DNA of 64,000 bases from assembly GCA_964528645.1 (NCBI GenBank), contig CAZGSR010000007.1, positions 1 to 64,000 on the forward strand. The letters are read 5' to 3'. Under the pieces are notes generated by a model. That model saw nothing but the letters and a program-made list of their open reading frames with translations. It searched no databases and was not told the DNA's origin. This document shows, piece by piece, positions 43,165 to 56,800 of this stretch; within the stretch, counting starts at the first letter, position 1, and each line of letters begins with the position of its first letter. This stretch comes from UBA5734 sp964528645. Its GTDB lineage: Bacteria; Bacillota; Clostridia; Saccharofermentanales; UBA5734. A program made the translations under genes and the position numbers.

Positions 43165-45875
43165 CAGGATTCACCGCCTACCGGTGCTTCCGGCGTGGTG
43201 TCCGACGGTGAATCCGGTGATGTGGATGCTGGTTCATTGGTTTCCGGCGCGGCAGGCGAGCGCGGCTCTGAGCCATCACCCCGAATGACAATTTTGTCCT
43301 CCTTGGCATCGACGATCGCCTTGCCTCCGGCATGGATGACACCATCGAGCATGGCTTCGGAGAACTGGTCTTCGACCATCGACTGGATCAGGCGGCGCAG
43401 CGGACGGGCACCATACATCGGATCATAGCCTTTTTCAGCCAGCAGTTTTTTGGCAGCATCCGTGACCGAAATATCGAGGCCGACTTCAGCCACTCGTTTC
43501 CGCAGACCCTTGAGCATGATTTCAACGATCTTGAGCATGTCATCCCGGCCGAGCATGTGGAAGAAAATGATCTCATCGACGCGGTTGACAAATTCCGGAT
43601 TGAACGTTTTCTTGAGTTCGTCCATGACCATCTGGCGTGCTTCGCTGTACGTTTTGCCGCCATAGAGATGGCCATTATCCTTGTCACTTTCGTCTTTGCT
43701 GACCACGTCGAATCCGATCCTGCGGCCAGCAGAGGTCGTCAGCAGGCGGGCGCCAATATTGGAGGTCATGATGATGATTGTGTTGCGGAAATTGATCGTG
43801 CGGCCTTGGCCGTCGGTCAGGCGTCCGTCTTCCAGGATCTGGAGCAGCGCGTTGAAGACATCCGGATGGGCTTTTTCAATTTCATCAAACAGGACGACAG
43901 AATAGGGACGGCGACGGACTTTCTCGGTCAGCTGGCCGCCTTCTTCGTAGCCGACATAGCCTGGCGGTGAACCAATCAGCTTGGACACGTCAAATTTCTC
44001 CATGTACTCGGACATATCGATCCGGATCATGGCATTTTCGTCGCCAAACATGACCTCAGCCAGTGCCCGGGCCAGTTCGGTCTTGCCAACGCCGGTGGTG
44101 CCGAGGAAGATGAAAGAACCGGTTGGACGTTTGGGATCCTTGAGGCCGAGGCGGCCGCGCCGGATCGCCTTGGCTACGGAGTGGACGGCAGCATCCTGGC
44201 CGATGACCCGTTTGCCGATCTCTGATTCGAGGTTTTTCAATTTCTCATTATCGTCTTCGGTCAGTTTGCGGACGGGAATCTTGGTCCAGGCAGCGACGAC
44301 ATCGGCAATCATGTCAGCGTGGAGAACACGGTGGATCTCGCGTTCCTCCTGTTCGAAGCGTGCCTTTTTCTGTTCGATTTCAGCCTGCAGAGCCAATTCT
44401 TCCTTGCGCAAGGCGGCGGCTTCCTCAAAGGCTTCACGGTCGGCCGCTTCTTTTTTGCGGTCAGCCAGGTCGGCCAGCTTCTGCTCCAGCTCGGCCATGC
44501 TCTCCGGCTGGCTGTTGCGAGACAGACGCAGCTTGGATGCGGCTTCGTCGATCAGATCGATCGCCTTGTCCGGCAGGAAACGATCCTGGATGTAGCGGGT
44601 CGAGAGCATGACAGCTGTGTCGATCGCGTCGTCAGTGATCCGGACATTGTGATGTGCTTCGTATTTTTCCCTGAGGCCCTTGAGGATCAGGATCGTCTCC
44701 TCCGGGGTTGGTTCGCCGACCGTGACCGGCTGGAAGCGCCGCTCCAGCGCCTTGTCTTTTTCGATGTGCTTCCGATATTCATCAATTGTCGTGGCACCGA
44801 TGATCTGGAGCTCACCCCGCGACAACATCGGCTTCAGGATGTTGGCCGCATCCATCGCACCTTCGGCTCCACCGGCGCCGATGATCGTGTGCAGCTCATC
44901 GATGAACAAAATGACATTTTCGCTGTTGATCGCTTCTTCGAGACCCTTTTTCAGGCGTCCCTCAAATTCGCCGCGGTATTTGCTGCCGGCAACCATGCCT
45001 GCCATGTCCAGCGAAACTATGCGCTTTCCCTGCAGCGGCTCGGGAATGTCACCGGCAATGACACGCTGGGCCAGCCCTTCAGCAATGGCAGATTTGCCAA
45101 CACCAGGTTCGCCAATCAGGCAGGGATTGTTTTTGGTCCGCCGGCACAGGATTTGCATGACACGATCCATTTCTTCCTGTCGGCCGATGATCGGGTCGAA
45201 TTTGCCATCGCGGGCCATCTGGGTCAAATCCCGGCTGAATTTGTCCAAGGTCGGCGTATTGGATTTCTTCTTGCCTTTGCCACCCTTGTCAGATTCGCCG
45301 CGCAAGGCCGCATTGATTTCATCGAGATCGGCATCACCAGATGAACCATGGCCGCCTAGAGGCGCCTGGCCAGCTTCCTCGGCATCGCCCGAACCATTGG
45401 CAGCCATTTCGGCCAGAGCTTCTGTCAACTGGCGGGCCATGGCTTTGACATCGACATTGGCAGCCTTCAAGATGCGCATGGCCACGCTCTCACCTTCGTT
45501 GAGAATGCCGAGCATCAGGTGTTCCGGCTCGATCACATTGGTCGATGCGCCGGGATGGTTACGGGCAGCTATCGCGGCCAGGTCGACGACCCTGCGGGTC
45601 CGGGGTGTGAACATGTTCATGATTTTGTCACCGTCGATTTCACCTGAAAGTTCGGTGTCCTCCGGTTCACGGCCGGTCAGCTGGATCAGGGCTTCACGGA
45701 TAATGTCTGAATGAAGTCCACCGGAAACCAGCACTTCATAACAGGCACCACTGCCCTCGGCCATCAGTCCGGCCAGTAAATGCTCGGTTCCGATATAACT
45801 CAGCTTATAAGCCTGGGACAACTGGTAAGCCGTGCCTAATACAGCTCCCATTCGTTCTGAAAATCGCATCATCAT
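43164..45875 (-). CDS. clpC: ATP-dependent Clp protease ATPase subunit ClpC
   Basis: ClpC unfolds proteins, including arginine-phosphorylated ones, for ClpP. The 903-residue protein has the N-terminal repeat domain (1-145), AAA1 with Walker A GEPGVGKS and DELHTIIGAGGAEGAMDAANILKP, a middle coiled-coil domain (about 430-490, with UVR-like charged helices), and AAA2 with GTTGVGKT, MSEYMEKFDVSKLIGSPPGYVGYEEGG. A C-terminal tail of about 40 residues is Pro/Ser/Glu-rich. Residues about 145-205 are a Gly/Ser/Lys-rich linker longer than usual. It is 15 bases after mcsB. Confidence 0.97.
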   Translation of the reverse strand: MMMRFSERMGAVLGTAYQLSQAYKLSYIGTEHLLAGLMAEGSGACYEVLVSGGLHSDIIREALIQLTGREPEDTELSGEIDGDKIMNMFTPRTRRVVDLAAIAARNHPGASTNVIEPEHLMLGILNEGESVAMRILKAANVDVKAMARQLTEALAEMAANGSGDAEEAGQAPLGGHGSSGDADLDEINAALRGESDKGGKGKKKSNTPTLDKFSRDLTQMARDGKFDPIIGRQEEMDRVMQILCRRTKNNPCLIGEPGVGKSAIAEGLAQRVIAGDIPEPLQGKRIVSLDMAGMVAGSKYRGEFEGRLKKGLEEAINSENVILFIDELHTIIGAGGAEGAMDAANILKPMLSRGELQIIGATTIDEYRKHIEKDKALERRFQPVTVGEPTPEETILILKGLREKYEAHHNVRITDDAIDTAVMLSTRYIQDRFLPDKAIDLIDEAASKLRLSRNSQPESMAELEQKLADLADRKKEAADREAFEEAAALRKEELALQAEIEQKKARFEQEEREIHRVLHADMIADVVAAWTKIPVRKLTEDDNEKLKNLESEIGKRVIGQDAAVHSVAKAIRRGRLGLKDPKRPTGSFIFLGTTGVGKTELARALAEVMFGDENAMIRIDMSEYMEKFDVSKLIGSPPGYVGYEEGGQLTEKVRRRPYSVVLFDEIEKAHPDVFNALLQILEDGRLTDGQGRTINFRNTIIIMTSNIGARLLTTSAGRRIGFDVVSKDESDKDNGHLYGGKTYSEARQMVMDELKKTFNPEFVNRVDEIIFFHMLGRDDMLKIVEIMLKGLRKRVAEVGLDISVTDAAKKLLAEKGYDPMYGARPLRRLIQSMVEDQFSEAMLDGVIHAGGKAIVDAKEDKIVIRGDGSEPRSPAAPETNEPASTSPDSPSDTTPEAPVGGES

Positions 45876-45890
45876 ATCTCTCTACCTCCA

Positions 45891-46916
45891 CTATTTCTTG
45901 AACAGGCTGCGAATAGACTCAGCCCGTGCGGCATCTCGTTCTTCAGGATTCATTGGCTGGCCATGGCTTTTCTGGATACTGGCCGGACCCAGAGAGGCGA
46001 CCAGGCGGTTGATATCGGCTTCGGCGTAACCTTTGACCAGGCCCAGCGAGAGGCCAAGCCTCAGGTCGGAAATCAGGCCGAGCGCTTCCTCGGCGGAAAT
46101 CAGCCGGACCTGCTGCAGCACCCCATACGAGCGCATGACCTTGTCTTCGAGAAACAGGCGGCGTGAATGGAACAGGGCCTGCCTGGCTTTCCTTTCCTGC
46201 TCGATCAGCTGGCCCAGGATGCGCTTGAGGTCGGTGATCAGGTCTTCTTCGGACAGACCAAGGGTCAGCTGGTTGGAAATCTGGAACACGTTGCCCTGGC
46301 TCTTGCTGCCCTCGCCGTAGTAGCCGCGCACGGCAAAACTCATCTTGCCCAGGCTGTCGACAATCGTCCGGATTTTGCCCGTCATCACCAGGCCAGGCAA
46401 ATGCGCCATGGCCGACGCCCGCATGCCGGTGCCTGTATTCGTCGGGCAAGCCGTGAGAAAGCCATACGTCTCGCTGTAGGCCACTCCCAGTTTCTCTTCA
46501 AAAGGCTGGGAGGCGTCCGCGGCCAAGGTATAGCAGCCCTCCAGATCGAGACCAGCTTTCATGGCCTGGATCCGGATGTGGTCCTCTTCATTGATCATGA
46601 TCGATAAGGATTCATCCCGGCTGATGATGACACGGTGATGCTTGCCTGGTTTGGCCAGGTCCTCGCTGACCAAATGCTTCTCAACCAGGGCCAGGCGGTC
46701 GATTTCGCCCAGCGATTCAAGGTCAATGGTCAGATATTCGTGGTGTCGCTGCGGATCATCCCCCAAAAAAGCCTGGGTGATCTCATCTGCAGCTTTTGCA
46801 GCCTGGCGTGCATCCATCCGGTGAGGGAAGCTGTACTGGGACAGGTTTCTGGCCAGCCGGATCCGGCTGGAAATGATGACGTCACTTTCGGGGCCTTGGT
46901 CGATATACCAGCTCAT
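45891..46916 (-). CDS. mcsB: Protein arginine kinase McsB
   Basis: McsB phosphorylates arginines of damaged proteins and of CtsR, marking them for ClpCP. The 341-residue protein matches the guanido kinase fold: VIISSRIRLARNLSQYSFPHRM near the start, MINEEDHIRIQAM, the catalytic-cysteine region FLTACPTNTGTGMRASAMAHLPGL and the RGYYGEGS loop. Its ATG overlaps the mcsA stop by 4 bases. Confidence 0.96.
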   Translation of the reverse strand: MSWYIDQGPESDVIISSRIRLARNLSQYSFPHRMDARQAAKAADEITQAFLGDDPQRHHEYLTIDLESLGEIDRLALVEKHLVSEDLAKPGKHHRVIISRDESLSIMINEEDHIRIQAMKAGLDLEGCYTLAADASQPFEEKLGVAYSETYGFLTACPTNTGTGMRASAMAHLPGLVMTGKIRTIVDSLGKMSFAVRGYYGEGSKSQGNVFQISNQLTLGLSEEDLITDLKRILGQLIEQERKARQALFHSRRLFLEDKVMRSYGVLQQVRLISAEEALGLISDLRLGLSLGLVKGYAEADINRLVASLGPASIQKSHGQPMNPEERDAARAESIRSLFKK

Positions 46917-47467
46917 TCCTTGCCGCCCCCCTCCTGATCTGTTTCACGAGCTTCCAGGGTATGGATTTCATCCCTCAGACGGGCTGCTTTTTCATAGTTT
47001 TCGTCTTTGACAGCCTGGGCGAGTTCCTTGCGCAAATCGCTGATCCGGCCTGCCAGCAGTTTTTTCTCCTGGGCCTGCGGATTTTCCAGCAGCTTGTGCC
47101 CGACATGGCGGGTGCCACCCTGGACGCGTCGGAAGACAGGATCCAGTCGGTCCGCAAAGGCTTCATAGCATTGGGTACAGCCAAACAGTCCGGAACTGCG
47201 GAACTCATCAAACGTCAGGCCGCAATTCGGGCAAACCAGATTGCGCTGGACTGGTTTGCCAAAAACCGGGATGCCACCCGTCGTGTTGAAAATCGAGGAG
47301 CCAAAAACCGACTGGTTGAAAAAACTGTCAAACATCGATTCGAGATTGGTTTCCAGACCCATTTCCTTGGCACAGACCTCGCACAAATGCTGTTCGACCG
47401 TCTGGCCATCATGGGTCTGGGACAGATGGATCGTAGCCTCCCGTTGATGACATCGTTCACAAATCAT
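46913..47467 (-). CDS. mcsA: McsA, activator of McsB
   Basis: McsA is a zinc protein that activates McsB and is needed for CtsR inactivation. The 184-residue protein has four cysteine pairs: CERC at 3-6, CEVC near 30, CPNCG near 80 and CTQC near 97, then a C-terminal UVR-like helical domain (ELAQAVKDENYEKAARLRDEIHTLE). The start at 47467 follows AAGGAGG and begins directly with the first zinc motif. It is 21 bases after ctsR. Confidence 0.95.
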   Translation of the reverse strand: MICERCHQREATIHLSQTHDGQTVEQHLCEVCAKEMGLETNLESMFDSFFNQSVFGSSIFNTTGGIPVFGKPVQRNLVCPNCGLTFDEFRSSGLFGCTQCYEAFADRLDPVFRRVQGGTRHVGHKLLENPQAQEKKLLAGRISDLRKELAQAVKDENYEKAARLRDEIHTLEARETDQEGGGKE

Positions 47468-47488
47468 ACGTGTCCCTCCTTGCTCCAT

Positions 47489-47956
47489 TCAGGCCGGCGG
47501 TACAACCAGGCTGGCCAGGGCGTTTTTGAACAGGGCCATCCGGACCTGGTCGCGCTGGTCTGGCGAGACCAGGCGCAAAGCCTGGTCGGAGGTTGTGGCT
47601 CGCAGAACGCGGGCGACGATGGGTCCGATAATATTATAATCCTGGAAATTGCGGATCAGGACATCGACCTGATGTTCAGAGATTTGCTCACCCAGGGAAT
47701 TGATCGTATGCATCAGGTAGCGAGTGGGTGTGTCGAGCGTCACTCGCCGGATCCGGATCCAGCCACCGCCGCCGCGCCGGCTCTCCACCAGATAGCCCTG
47801 GCCATTGGTAAAACGGGTCGACAGGACATAGTTGATTTGGGATGGGACACAGTTCACCCGGTCCGCCAGCTCGCTGCGGGTAATCTCGATCACACCGTTG
47901 TTCTGCTCGATCAATTGCTTGATCAAGGCTTCGACAAGATCACTGATTTTTGCCAT
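47489..47956 (-). CDS. ctsR: Stress-gene repressor CtsR
   Basis: CtsR represses clp genes in Bacillota and is released on heat or thiol stress through McsA/McsB. The 155-residue protein has the winged-helix N-terminal half with ISDLVEALIKQLIEQNNGVIEITRSELAD, CVPSQINYVLSTRF and the glycine-rich wing ESRRGGGGWIRI. The ATG at 47956 is 8 bases behind GGAGGT; a GTG one codon earlier is possible. An exact CtsR operator lies upstream, so the operon is self-controlled. Confidence 0.96.
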   Translation of the reverse strand: MAKISDLVEALIKQLIEQNNGVIEITRSELADRVNCVPSQINYVLSTRFTNGQGYLVESRRGGGGWIRIRRVTLDTPTRYLMHTINSLGEQISEHQVDVLIRNFQDYNIIGPIVARVLRATTSDQALRLVSPDQRDQVRMALFKNALASLVVPPA

Positions 47957-48000
47957 CACAAACCACCTCCAGAGAACCAGACGACGACCTTCTGTCTGAC

Positions 48001-48017
48001 TTTGACTATCTTTGACT
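48001..48017 (-). promoter_or_regulatory. CtsR operator
   Basis: The minus strand reads AGTCAAA, GAT, AGTCAAA, an exact match to the known CtsR box (RGTCAAA-NAN-RGTCAAA tandem heptads). It begins 2 bases downstream of the -10 element, where bound CtsR would block the promoter. Confidence 0.95.
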
Positions 48018-48019
48018 AT

Positions 48020-48047
48020 ATTATAATCCCATCCACCTGTTTTTCAA
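48020..48047 (-). promoter_or_regulatory. Promoter of the ctsR-clpC operon
   Basis: TTGAAA (42-47 of the 48-kb block, 48042-48047) and TATAAT (48020-48025) are 16 bases apart on the minus strand, immediately upstream of the CtsR operator. Confidence 0.87.
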
Positions 48048-48079
48048 GACTTGTCCTGCCCGAATCTGGAAAGTGTCTG

Positions 48080-48088
48080 TGCTATAAT
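48080..48088 (+). promoter_or_regulatory. Extended -10 promoter of the family-5 binding-protein gene
   Basis: TGCTATAAT on the plus strand, 41 bases before the TTG start codon. No matching -35 at the usual distance. It diverges from the ctsR promoter about 30 bases away. Confidence 0.75.
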
Positions 48089-48128
48089 AGAAAAATTGAT
48101 CTTATCCAGAAGCAAGGAGTAGATCCGG

Positions 48129-49694
48129 TTGAAATCTGATCGTCCACCCCATGGGGTGCAGCCTGCCCCGAATGGTATCCGTCCTGTCCAGCCACGTGAG
48201 CCGCTCACCCGTCTTCAGCACCTGTATCTAGGCGGCGCTCTGGTGGCAGGGCTCGTCGTTTTGCTGGTGCTGGCCTGGACCGTCCGCCAATGGCAGGTGA
48301 AAACCTTGTCCAGTGCTGCCCTGAACACCGTCCAGACGCAATCCAGCACGATGGCTCAGGTTAGTTCGTCAATCGAGTCGGCTTCATCTGCCATTCCTGA
48401 GGCAGCTCTGGCCCGAGGTTCCCATCTGCTGATCGGTTGTACCAATCGGCTGGAGCACATCAATCCACTCTATCTGGGCTCCCAGGATGAACGAGATGCA
48501 GCATCCCTCCTATTTGAATCACTGCTGCAGATCGGACCGGATGGTCAACCCCAGTTCGAAATCGCACTGGAACAGGTTTACGATCCGGCCTCACGCCAGC
48601 TGACCTTCCAGTTGCGGGATGACCATTTTTTCAACGATGGCAGTGTCCTGACCGCTGCAGATGTAGCCTGGACCTACCAGCTCATCCTGTCTAACTCCTA
48701 CGATGGACCTTTGAAGCCTTATCTGGCAGCCATCGACCAGGTCACTGCCGATGGCTTGCAGCAGGTATCCTTCCAGCTCAAAGACTGGGTCACTGAACCA
48801 GATCCTGCCTGGTTCACCGTTGGGATTCTGCATGCTAAATCCTATCCTGCTGACCTTGATCGAGTTTTCGAGCTGGGACAGGAGTCGCCCTTGCCCGATG
48901 GCAGCGGAGCCTACCGACTGGTAGAGCTGTCGGAGGGCAGCGCTACGCTGGAATTGCGCCCGGATTATGCCGGGGATATCACCACAATCGAATTTCGGCC
49001 GATTGATTCCACAGCCCAGTTTGACCTTCTGCAATCAGGCGCCATCGATCTCACAGCCAGTACCTGGAATGCCCGCACTCAGGAGCGGCTGGACAGTCTG
49101 CCGGGCTATGGCACTCAGGTGTTTTCTGCCACCTCTGCCTATGTCCTGGTCCATCGCAGAGAAGACGGTGAAGAGCAGTTTAACCAGGCTGATCTTCAAG
49201 TTGCCGTTCTGGCCGCCCTTTCGCGCCAGGAACTGGATGATGAGCAAAGGGCCAGTCTGGATGGCCTGGGGCACGAACCATTGACTTGCCCGTATTACCG
49301 CGGCATTGATGACGCCAGCGCTGCTGTCTACCTCCAGGACGCCCGGACGGCCCTGGAACCTCTGGCAGCTCTCGGTTGGGAAATCAACTATGTTCCACTC
49401 GACTGGCCTGAACTAGCCAGCATGGCCCTGGAAGAGCGATATGACCTGATGGTGATTCCGACTCCTGCCGATGAGAAACTGCCTTCTGATACGGTCCTTT
49501 TGCCAGGGGATGCCGCCATCCTGGCCCGGTCGGAAACCACTGCCTGTCCCGGTGCCAGCCAGGAAAAGGTCCTGTTCTACAGCCAGCGCTTATCCCAGCT
49601 CACGGTAAACACCCACGCGTTCCCACTGGCCAGTTCTGCTCTGGGTTGGACTGACCAGATCGAAAACGTTCGCCTGACTACGATGACTGAATGA
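48129..49694 (+). CDS. Membrane-anchored family-5 solute-binding protein, TTG start
   Basis: The 521-residue protein has a short cytoplasmic N-terminus, one membrane helix at about residues 33-51, a Ser/Ala/Thr-rich linker to about 95, and a domain like peptide/nickel-binding proteins of extracellular family 5 (LEHINPLYLGSQDERDAASLLFESLL, LTFQLRDDHFFNDGSVLTAADVAWTYQLIL). It lacks a lipobox; the helix is probably an uncleaved anchor. No ABC permease or ATPase genes lie nearby. The TTG at 48129 is chosen because AAGGAG is 9 bases upstream. It could be a sensor rather than a transporter part. Confidence 0.8.
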   Translation: MKSDRPPHGVQPAPNGIRPVQPREPLTRLQHLYLGGALVAGLVVLLVLAWTVRQWQVKTLSSAALNTVQTQSSTMAQVSSSIESASSAIPEAALARGSHLLIGCTNRLEHINPLYLGSQDERDAASLLFESLLQIGPDGQPQFEIALEQVYDPASRQLTFQLRDDHFFNDGSVLTAADVAWTYQLILSNSYDGPLKPYLAAIDQVTADGLQQVSFQLKDWVTEPDPAWFTVGILHAKSYPADLDRVFELGQESPLPDGSGAYRLVELSEGSATLELRPDYAGDITTIEFRPIDSTAQFDLLQSGAIDLTASTWNARTQERLDSLPGYGTQVFSATSAYVLVHRREDGEEQFNQADLQVAVLAALSRQELDDEQRASLDGLGHEPLTCPYYRGIDDASAAVYLQDARTALEPLAALGWEINYVPLDWPELASMALEERYDLMVIPTPADEKLPSDTVLLPGDAAILARSETTACPGASQEKVLFYSQRLSQLTVNTHAFPLASSALGWTDQIENVRLTTMTE

Positions 49695-49761
49695 CTGCCA
49701 GGAGCCAGCCCAGCACTGACAGCACATATCTGGGCTATAAATCTACTATAGGAGACACTTT

Positions 49762-50133
49762 ATGACAGAAATCGCCAAAAGTTTCTTTGCAATCCGCCTT
49801 GCCCAATTGCGACGTCGGCGCAAGCTGCATCAGGGCGATGTCGCAGAATTGATCGGGATACCACGCAGCACCTACGCCAGTTATGAAAACGGCATTCGTG
49901 AGCCAAATCCTGCCACCCTCGTCTTCCTCGCTTCACGCCTGGGAGTATCTGTTGATTACCTGACCGGTAATTCCGATTTTGAATTACCGGTGGAATCGGG
50001 CGTCAAATATGGCATTCTCCGTCAATTGCGCCTGGTCCAGGAAGATGATCTCCAGCCCTATACGCCCAGGATGGAACAGCCCCCGCTTGTCGCAGACTCG
50101 GACCGCGGACCTGGTTATTCGCCAGGCAGCTGA
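49762..50133 (+). CDS. XRE-family transcriptional regulator
   Basis: The 123-residue protein has an N-terminal Cro/C1-type helix-turn-helix (about residues 9-68): RLAQLRRRRKLHQGDVAELIGIPRSTYASYENGIREPNPATLVFLASRLGVS. The C-terminal half is short and Pro-rich with no recognised domain. AGGAG is 7 bases before the ATG. It follows the binding-protein gene by 67 bases and may be co-transcribed or use a TATAAA-containing promoter near 49735. Targets unknown. Confidence 0.85.
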   Translation: MTEIAKSFFAIRLAQLRRRRKLHQGDVAELIGIPRSTYASYENGIREPNPATLVFLASRLGVSVDYLTGNSDFELPVESGVKYGILRQLRLVQEDDLQPYTPRMEQPPLVADSDRGPGYSPGS

Positions 50134-50150
50134 TCCATGCTACAGCTAGC

Positions 50151-50175
50151 CCTGCCTGGGCTCAGGCCAGGCAGG
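50151..50175. other. GC-rich hairpin after the XRE gene
   Basis: A perfect 9-base stem, CCTGCCTGG with CCAGGCAGG, and a 7-base loop. There is no T-run, so it is not a terminator by itself; it may protect or pause the 3' end ahead of the true terminator at 50187. Confidence 0.6.
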
Positions 50176-50186
50176 CGGACATGAAA

Positions 50187-50226
50187 AGACCGCCTCGTTC
50201 CGGATGGGACGGGGCGGTCTCTTTTT
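50187..50226. terminator. Bidirectional terminator between XRE gene and rpoC
   Basis: A 15-base imperfect stem (core GACCGCC/GGCGGTC, loop near 50202-50205) is followed by CTTTTT on the plus strand and TCTTTTC on the minus strand. It should end both the XRE transcript and, converging on it, the rpoBC transcript (rpoC stop at 50291). Confidence 0.88.
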
Positions 50227-50290
50227 CAGGTTATTCTACCTTGAGATGGCTGTTGCCAGTCCTGGGGTGTCTCGATCTGGCTCAGGCAGG

Positions 50291-53845
<3,555 letters not shown>

Positions 53846-53868
53846 TGCGTTGGGTCTCCTTTAGCCGC

Positions 53869-56800
53869 TTATTCGATGTCATCCGTGGCTTCTACGTCCG
53901 GTTCGGCTGTGAAATCTTCAAACTCGGCAAAAGCATCCGTCATATCGAGGTCAGCTGTGATTCCGCCTTCTTCGTCGAGGACCCCTTCCGTGAAGCCGGC
54001 CGAAGCGAAGTCCTCGCCCAGGTCGGTGTTACCGATCAGTTCATCGAGTTTGCTGCGGTCGATTTCCGGGACATCGCCATCTTCGTCGACGGATTCCTTG
54101 ATATCGAGGAGTTCGTTCGTGTCGGAGAAAATGCGGACGTCGAGGGCCAGGCTCTGCAATTCCTTGACCAGAACCTTGAAGGATTCCGGGACACCGGCTT
54201 CCGGGACGCTTTCGCCTTTGACGATCGCTTCGTACGTTTTGGTACGACCGGTGATGTCGTCCGATTTAACGGTCAGGATCTCCTGCAGGGTGTAGCTGGC
54301 GCCATAGGCTTCGAGCGCCCAGACTTCCATTTCACCGAAGCGCTGGCCGCCGAACTGAGCTTTGCCGCCAAGAGGCTGCTGGGTAACCAGGGAATACGGG
54401 CCGATCGAACGGGCATGGATCTTGTCGTCGACAAGGTGGAGCAGCTTGAGGTAGTACATGACGCCAACGGTGATGCGGTTCTCGAAGGGCTGGCCAGTAC
54501 GGCCATCATACAGGATGGTTTTGCCGTCCTCATCGATGCCTGCCTGGCGGAAGGCGTCGACGACGTCCTGTTCGGTGGCACCATCGAAGACCGGGGTGGC
54601 CACTTTCCAGCCCAATGTGCGGGCGGCACGGCCAAGATGCACCTCGAGGAGCTGGCCGATGTTCATACGGGAAGGAACGCCCAGCGGATTCAATACGATG
54701 TCGAGCGGGGTGCCGTCTGGCAGGAAGGGCATGTCCTCTTCCGGCAAGATGCGGGAAATAACACCCTTGTTACCATGGCGTCCGGCCATTTTGTCACCGA
54801 CCGAGATCTTGCGCTTCTGGGCGATGTAGACCCGGACCAGGCGATTGACACCATGCTTGAGGTCGTCGTCGTTTTCACGGGTGAAGACCTTGACGTCGAC
54901 AACAATACCGGATTCACCGTGCGGGACGCGAACCGAGGTGTCACGGACTTCGCGGATCTTCTCGCCGAAGATGGCGCGGTAGAGGCGTTCTTCAGCGGTC
55001 AGCTCCGTTTCACCCTTCGGGGTGACCTTACCGACGATGATGTCGCCAGAGCGGACTTCCGCACCGATGCGGATGATGCCGTATTCGTCGAGGTCCTTCA
55101 AGGCATCGTCACCAACGTTGGGGATTTCACGGGTGATTTCTTCCGGACCGAGTTTGGTGTCACGGGCTTCGCACTCGTACTCCTCGATGTGGATCGACGT
55201 GTAGACATCTTCACGGACGAGGCGTTCGCTGATCAGGACGGCGTCTTCGTAGTTGTAGCCTTCCCAGGTCATGAAGCCGATCAGGACGTTGCGGCCGAGG
55301 GCGATTTCGCCATTATCGGTTGAGGGACCATCTGCGATGATGTCGCCGGCCTTGACGGTTTCCCCGCGCTTGACCAACGGGCGCTGGTTGATGCAGGTGC
55401 CCTGGTTGGAGCGCTGGTATTTGACCAGGTTGTAGGTGTCGCGGCTCATCGAGCCGGTCTTGATGATGATTTTGCTGGCCGAGACAAACTCGACCACGCC
55501 GTCGTTCTTGGCGATGGCGCAGACACCCGAGTCCTTGGCTGCGTAATGCTCCATGCCGGTGCCGATGATCGGGGCTTCGGTCTTGATCAGCGGAACAGCC
55601 TGGCGCTGCATGTTGGAACCCATCAGGGCGCGGTTGGCGTCGTCGTTGCCGAGGAAGGGGATCAGGGCGGTCGCAACCGAGACGAGCTGTTTCGGCGAAA
55701 CGTCCATCAGGTCGACCTTGGCAGGTTCGACTTCGAGGAACTGGTCGAGGTAGCGGCAGACAATCTGCTTGTCGATGAAACGGCCCTGTTCGTCCAGGGG
55801 TTCATTGGCCTGGGCGATGTTGTAGAAATCTTCCTCATCCGCTGTCATGTACTTGACTTCGCGGGTGACGATGCCATTTTCCTTGTCGTAGACACGGTAT
55901 GGGGTCTCGATGAAGCCGTAGCGATTGACACGGGCATAGGTGGCCAGCGAGTTGATCAGGCCGATGTTTGGGCCTTCAGGCGTCTCGATCGGGCACATGC
56001 GGCCGTAGTGTGAGGTATGGACGTCGCGGACTTCAAAGTTGGCGCGTTCACGTGACAGACCACCTGGACCGAGGGCTGAGAGACGGCGCTTATGGGTCAG
56101 TTCGGCGAGAGGGTTGGGCTGGTCCATGAACTGGGACAGCTGAGAGGAGCCAAAGAACTCCTTGATCGCGGCACTGACGGGACGGGTGTTGACGATCATC
56201 TGCGGGGTGGCAGCGGCCATGTCAGTCAGGGTGCCCATGCGTTCACGCACGACACGCTCCATGCGGGAGAAGCCGACACGGATCTGGTTCTGCAGCAGCT
56301 CGCCAACCGAACGGACACGACGGTTGCCGAGGTGGTCGATGTCGTCCTTGTTGCCAACGCCGTATTCGAGGCCAATCAGGTAGCTGACCGAGGCTACGAT
56401 ATCCTCGACGGTCAGATGCTTGGGCATCAGCTCGGAAACCTTGGTCGCCAGGAGCTGACGCAGGGTCTGGCTGGGATTACCACTGGCCTGGACTTCATGG
56501 ATGATCCGCTGCAGGACGCCGGTGCGGACTTTTTCCGTGATGCCGAGGGCAAACACGTCAAGATCGGCAACCAGGTCTTCGCCAAGGCGGGCACGCAGAT
56601 ATTCAAATGCATCCACCCGGTTGTTGCCGATGACACGCAGCTTGTTTTCATTCTGGATGATGGTGTCGCCGACGACATTCATCGGGAAAATCGTGACTGA
56701 ATTGATGCCAGCGGTCTGGATGGCTTCCGCCATGGCCAAGGTAATGATCTCACCTTCAGCGACGAGCAGTTCGCCATTTTCATCGACCACATTCTCAGCT

